This document shows, in pieces, positions 60,295 through 64,000 of a DNA stretch of 64,000 bases (position 1 is its first letter; each line of letters opens with the position of its first letter). Both the position numbers and the translations under genes were made by a program. This DNA is from Ophiura sarsii (lineage: Eukaryota; Echinodermata; Ophiuroidea; Amphilepidida; Ophiuridae), in NCBI GenBank assembly GCA_035610835.1, contig CM069459.1, positions 58,559,817 through 58,623,816 of the forward strand, given 5' to 3'. Below the pieces are notes generated by a model. That model was given only the letters and a program-made list of their open reading frames with translations, did no database searches and was not told the origin of the DNA.

Positions 60295-61789
60295 GATCGT
60301 ATCGGGCGCATAGAGCAGCTAGCAAGGTAGCATTACTCAGGAAAAGTCAAAAATCAACACAGATGTGTTTTTACATCACTTTTAAATTTTTTCAAAAAAA
60401 TCAAATCATTGCTCGTATCTGCGCATAGAGCAGCTAGCAAGATAGCATTATTCAGGAAAAGTCAAAAATCAACACAGATGTGTTTTTACATCACTTTCAA
60501 ATTTTTTCAAAAAAATCCAATTGTTGCTCGTATCGGCGCATAGAGCAGCCAGCAAGGTAGCATTACTCAGGAAAAGTCAAAAATCAACACAGATGTGTTT
60601 TTACATCACTTTCAAATTTTTTCAAAAAAATCCAATTGTTGCTCGTATGGGCGCATAGAGCAGCTAGCAAGGTAGCATTACTCAGGAAAAGTCAAAAATC
60701 AACACAGATGTGTTTTTACATCACTTTTAAAAAATTTCAAACAAATCAAATCGTTGCTCGTATCTGCGCATAGAGCAGCTAGCAAGATAGCATTACTCAG
60801 GAAAAGTCAAAAATCAACACAGATGTGTTTTTACATCACTTTCAAATTTTTTCAAAAAAATCCAATTGTTGCTCGTATGGGCGCATAGAGCAGCTAGCAA
60901 GGTAGCATTACTCAGGAAAAGTCAAAAATCAACACAGATATGTTTTTACATCACTTTCAAATTTTTTCAAAAAAATCCAATTGTTGCTCTTATCGGCGCA
61001 TAGAGCAGCTAGCAAGGTAGCATTACTCAGGAAAAGTCAAAAATCAACACAGATGTGTTTTTACATCACTTTTAAAAAATTTCAAACAAATCAAATCGTT
61101 GCTCGTATCTGCGCATAGAGCAGCTAGCAAGATAGCATTACTCAGGAAAAGTCAAAAATCAACACAGATGTGTTTTTACATCACTTTTAAAAAATTTCAA
61201 ACAAATCAAATCGTTGCTCGTATCTGCGCATAGAGCAGCTAGCAAGATAGCATTACTCAGGAAAAGTCAAAAATCAACACAGATGTGTTTTTACATCACT
61301 TTCAAATTTTTTCAAAAAAATCCAATTGTTGCTCGTATGGGCGCATAGAGCAGCTAGCAAGGTAGCATTACTCAGGAAAAGTCAAAAATCAACACAGATG
61401 TGTTTTTACATCACTTTCAAAAAAATTCAAAAAATCCAATTGTTGCTCGTATCGGCGCATAGAGCAGGTAGCAAGGTAGCATTACTCAGGAAAAGTCAAA
61501 AATCAACACAGATGTGTTTTTACATCACTTTTAAATTTTTTCAAAAAAATCAAATCGTTGCTCGTATCTGCGCATAGAGCAGCTAGCAAGATAGCATTAC
61601 TCAGGAAAAGTCAAAAATCAACACAGATGTGTTTTTACATCACTTTTAAATTTTTTCAAAAAAATCAAATCGTTGCTCGTATCTGCGCATAGAGCAGCTA
61701 GCAAGATAGCATTACTCAGGAAAAGTCAAAAATCAACACAGATGTGTTTTTACATCACTTTTAAATTTTTTCAAAAAAATCAAATCGTT
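60295..61789 (+). repeat. Short-monomer domain, duplicate
   Basis: Copy of 49428-50922 at +10,867, with the AATCATTGCTCG and AGCAGGTAGC markers retained. No gene. Confidence 0.87.
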
Positions 61790-62259
61790 GCTCGTATCTG
61801 CGCATAGAGCAGCTAGCAAGATAGCATTACTCAGGAAAAGTCAAAAATCAACACGGATGTGTTTTTACATCACTTTTAAATTTTTCATAAAAATCGAATT
61901 GTGTTTTTACATCACTTTTAAATTTTTCATCGAAATCTAATTTTTGCTCGTATCGGGCGCATAGAGCAGCTAGCAAGGTAGCATTACTCAGGAAAAGTCG
62001 GAAACCAACACGGATGTGTTTTTACATCACTTTTAAATTTTTCATAAAAATCGAATTGTGTTTTTACATCACTTTTAAATTTTTCATCGAAATCTAATTT
62101 TTGCTCGTATCGGGCGCATAGAGCAGCTAGCAAGGTAGTATTACTCAGGAAAAGTCGGAAATCAACACGGATGTGTTTTTACATCACTTTTAAATTTTTC
62201 ATAAAAATCGAATTGTGCTTTTACATCACTTTGAAATTTTTCATAGAAATCCAATTTTT
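61790..62259 (+). repeat. Three long L-type monomers
   Basis: Unit starts at 61790, 61946, 62103 and 62260 give 156, 157 and 157 bp. The first two copy 50923-51235; the third switches to the exit form, so the eight-unit run of the partner is cut to three. One core reads GGTAGTATTACTC (62136). Confidence 0.89.
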
Positions 62260-64000
62260 GATCGTATCGGGCGCATAGAGCAGCTAGCAAGGTAGCATTA
62301 CTCAGGAAAAGTCAAAAATCAACACAGATGTGTTTTTACATCACTTTCAAATTTTTTCAAAAAAATCAAATCGTTGCTCGTATCTGCGCATAGAGCAGCT
62401 AGCAAGATAGCATTATTCAGGAAAAGTCAAAAATCAACACAGATATGTTTTTACATCACTTTCAAATTTTTTCAAAAAAATCCAATTGTTGCTCGTATCG
62501 GCGCATAGAGCAGCCAGCAAGGTAGCATTACTCAGGAAAAGTCAAAAATCAACACAGATGTGTTTTTACATCACTTTCAAATTTTTTCAAAAAAATCCAA
62601 TTGTTGCTCGTATGGGCGCATAGAGCAGCTAGCAAGGTAGCATTACTCAGGAAAAGTCAAAAATCAACACATATGTGTTTTTACATCACTTTTAAAAAAT
62701 TTCAAACAAATCAAATCGTTGCTCGTATCTGCGCATAGAGCAGCTAGCAAGGTAGCATTACTCAGGAAAAGTCAAAAATCAACACAGATGTGTTTTTACA
62801 TCACTTTTAAAAAATTTCAAACAAATCAAATCGTTGCTCGTATCTGCGCATAGAGCAGCTAGCAAGATAGCATTACTCAGGAAAAGTCAAAAATCAACAC
62901 AGATGTGTTTTTACATCACTTTCAAATTTTTTCAAAAAAATCCAATTGTTGCTCGTATGGGCGCATAGAGCAGCTAGCAAGGTAGCATTACTCAGGAAAA
63001 GTCAAAAATCAACACAGATGTGTTTTTACATCACTTTTAAAAAATTTCAAACAAATCAAATCGTTGCTCGTATCTGCGCATAGAGCAGCTAGCAAGATAG
63101 CATTACTCAGGAAAAGTCAAAAATCAACACAGATGTGTTTTTACATCACTTTCAAATTTTTTCAAAAAAATCCAATTGTTGCTCGTATGGGCGCATAGAG
63201 CAGCTAGCAAGGTAGCATTACTCAGGAAAAGTCAAAAATCAACACAGATGTGTTTTTACATCACTTTCAAAAAAATTCAAAAAATCCAATTGTTGCTCGT
63301 ATCGGCGCATAGAGCAGCTAGCAAGGTAGCATTACTCAGGAAAAGTCAAAAATCAACACAGATGTGTTTTTACATCACTTTTAAATTTTTTCAAAAAAAT
63401 CAAATCGTTGCTCGTATGGGCGCATAGAGCAGCTTTAGCAAGGTAGCATTACTCAGGAAAAGTCAAAAATCAACACATATGTGTTTTTACATCACTTTTA
63501 AATTTTTTCAAAAAAATCAAATCGTTGCTCGTATCTGCGCATAGAGCAGCTAGCAAGATAGCATTACTCAGGAAAAGTCAAAAATCAACACAGATGTGTT
63601 TTTACATCACTTTTAAATTTTTTCAAAAAAATCCAATTGTTGCTCGTATGGGCGCATAGAGCAGCTAGCAAGGTAGCATTACTCAGGAAAAGTCAAAAAT
63701 CAACACATATGTGTTTTTACATCACTTTTAAAAAATTTCAAACAAATCAAATCGTTGCTCGTATCTGCGCATAGAGCAGCTAGCAAGGTAGCATTACTCA
63801 GGAAAAGTCAAAAATCAAAACATGTGTTTTTACATCACTTTTAAAAAATTTCAAACAAATCAAATCGTTGCTCGTATCTGCGCATAGAGCAGCTAGCAAG
63901 ATAGCATTACTCAGGAAAAGTCAAAAATCAACACAGATGTGTTTTTACATCACTTTCAAAATTTTTCAAAAAAATCCAATTGTTGCTCGTATGGGCGCAT
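62260..64000 (+). repeat. Short-monomer domain, right end of window
   Basis: Short monomers resembling 55259 onward (offset about 7001 bp) but with the HOR interrupted: the CTCTTATCGG monomer is absent. Three palindromic monomers occur close together (near 62665, 63473 and 63703). It holds a 2-bp insertion (AGCAGCTTTAGC at 63428-63439) and a shortened core (ATCAAAACATGTG near 63815). The array continues past 64000. Confidence 0.86.

Larger units (their letters stand above)
56520..62217 (+). repeat. 5.7-kb segmental repeat, copy 2
   Basis: Counterpart of 45653-51350. The sequence between the copies (51351-56519) is not repeated after 62217, so this is not a simple two-copy tandem duplication of 10.9 kb; a second exchange or deletion truncated one side. 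Confidence 0.88.
1..64000. repeat. 115-bp satellite DNA array (entire window)
   Basis: The motif TTGCTCGTAT recurs at 21, 136 and 251, giving a 115-bp period, and this period (or 114, 116, 157, 199) continues to the last base. The core GCGCATAGAGCAGCTAGC followed by GTAGCATTACTCAGG is almost invariant; the linker between TACATCACTTT and the next TTGCTCG varies and defines the monomer classes. No non-satellite sequence longer than about 22 bp is visible. Monomers differ by only a few bases, so homogenisation is recent. The likely setting is eukaryotic heterochromatin; that is inference, as is any centromere role. I do not recognise the family as a named satellite. Confidence 0.97.

Noticed and set aside
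1..64000. CRISPR array or regularly spaced repeats
   Set aside because: There are no unique spacers; both core and linker repeat, the unit is 115 bp, and the linkers are the same few variants reused throughout.

Overview
The whole 64-kb window is one uninterrupted tandem satellite array. I see no gene, RNA gene, transposon, CRISPR array or single-copy DNA in it, and the array runs off both ends. The basic monomer is 115 bp and about 33% G+C (38 of 115 bases counted in one unit). There are roughly 540 monomers. Each has a conserved core of about 75 bp (motifs TTGCTCGTAT, GCGCATAGAGCAGCTAGC, GTAGCATTACTCAGGAAAAG, AACACAGATGTGTTTTTACA) and a variable A/T-rich linker of about 40 bp. The array size, the higher-order organisation and the absence of genes point to eukaryotic constitutive heterochromatin (centromeric, pericentromeric or subtelomeric). 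The sequence alone does not identify the species or the chromosome position.

Monomer classes are recognised by the bases after CTCGTAT and by the linker: G-type (GGGCGC), T-type (CTGCGC), C-type (CGGCGC, 114 bp) and L-type (CGGGCGC, linker with TTCATCGAAATC or TTCATAGAAATCC). Many L-type monomers are 157 bp because a 42-bp internal segment is duplicated. Three are 198-199 bp because it is triplicated. The short classes form a higher-order repeat (HOR) of eight monomers, 919 bp (7 x 115 + 114), seen complete eight times on the + strand and once inverted. A six-monomer, 689-bp derivative also occurs.

Layout: 1-8774 is in + orientation; 8775-14272 is a 5.5-kb block in opposite orientation; 14273-14294 is a short filler; 14295-64000 is + orientation again. 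The + part alternates short-monomer domains with blocks of 157-bp monomers (for example 16913-17854, 21122-22848, 39521-40463, 44367-45309, 50923-52177). Large segmental duplications are laid over this: a 9742-bp near-identical tandem pair (18988-28729 and 28730-38471), a 4961/4846-bp tandem pair that straddles its right edge (35517-40477 and 40478-45323), and a 5.7-kb pair 10,867 bp apart (45653-51350 and 56520-62217).

The most notable points are the inversion, whose original arrangement can be read from an uninverted relative near 49.1-49.6 kb; the 42-bp stepwise growth of the monomer (115, 157, 199); the nested duplications, whose order can be inferred; and the way runs of 114-bp monomers create long open frames that look like repeat proteins but are most likely by-products of repeat length.
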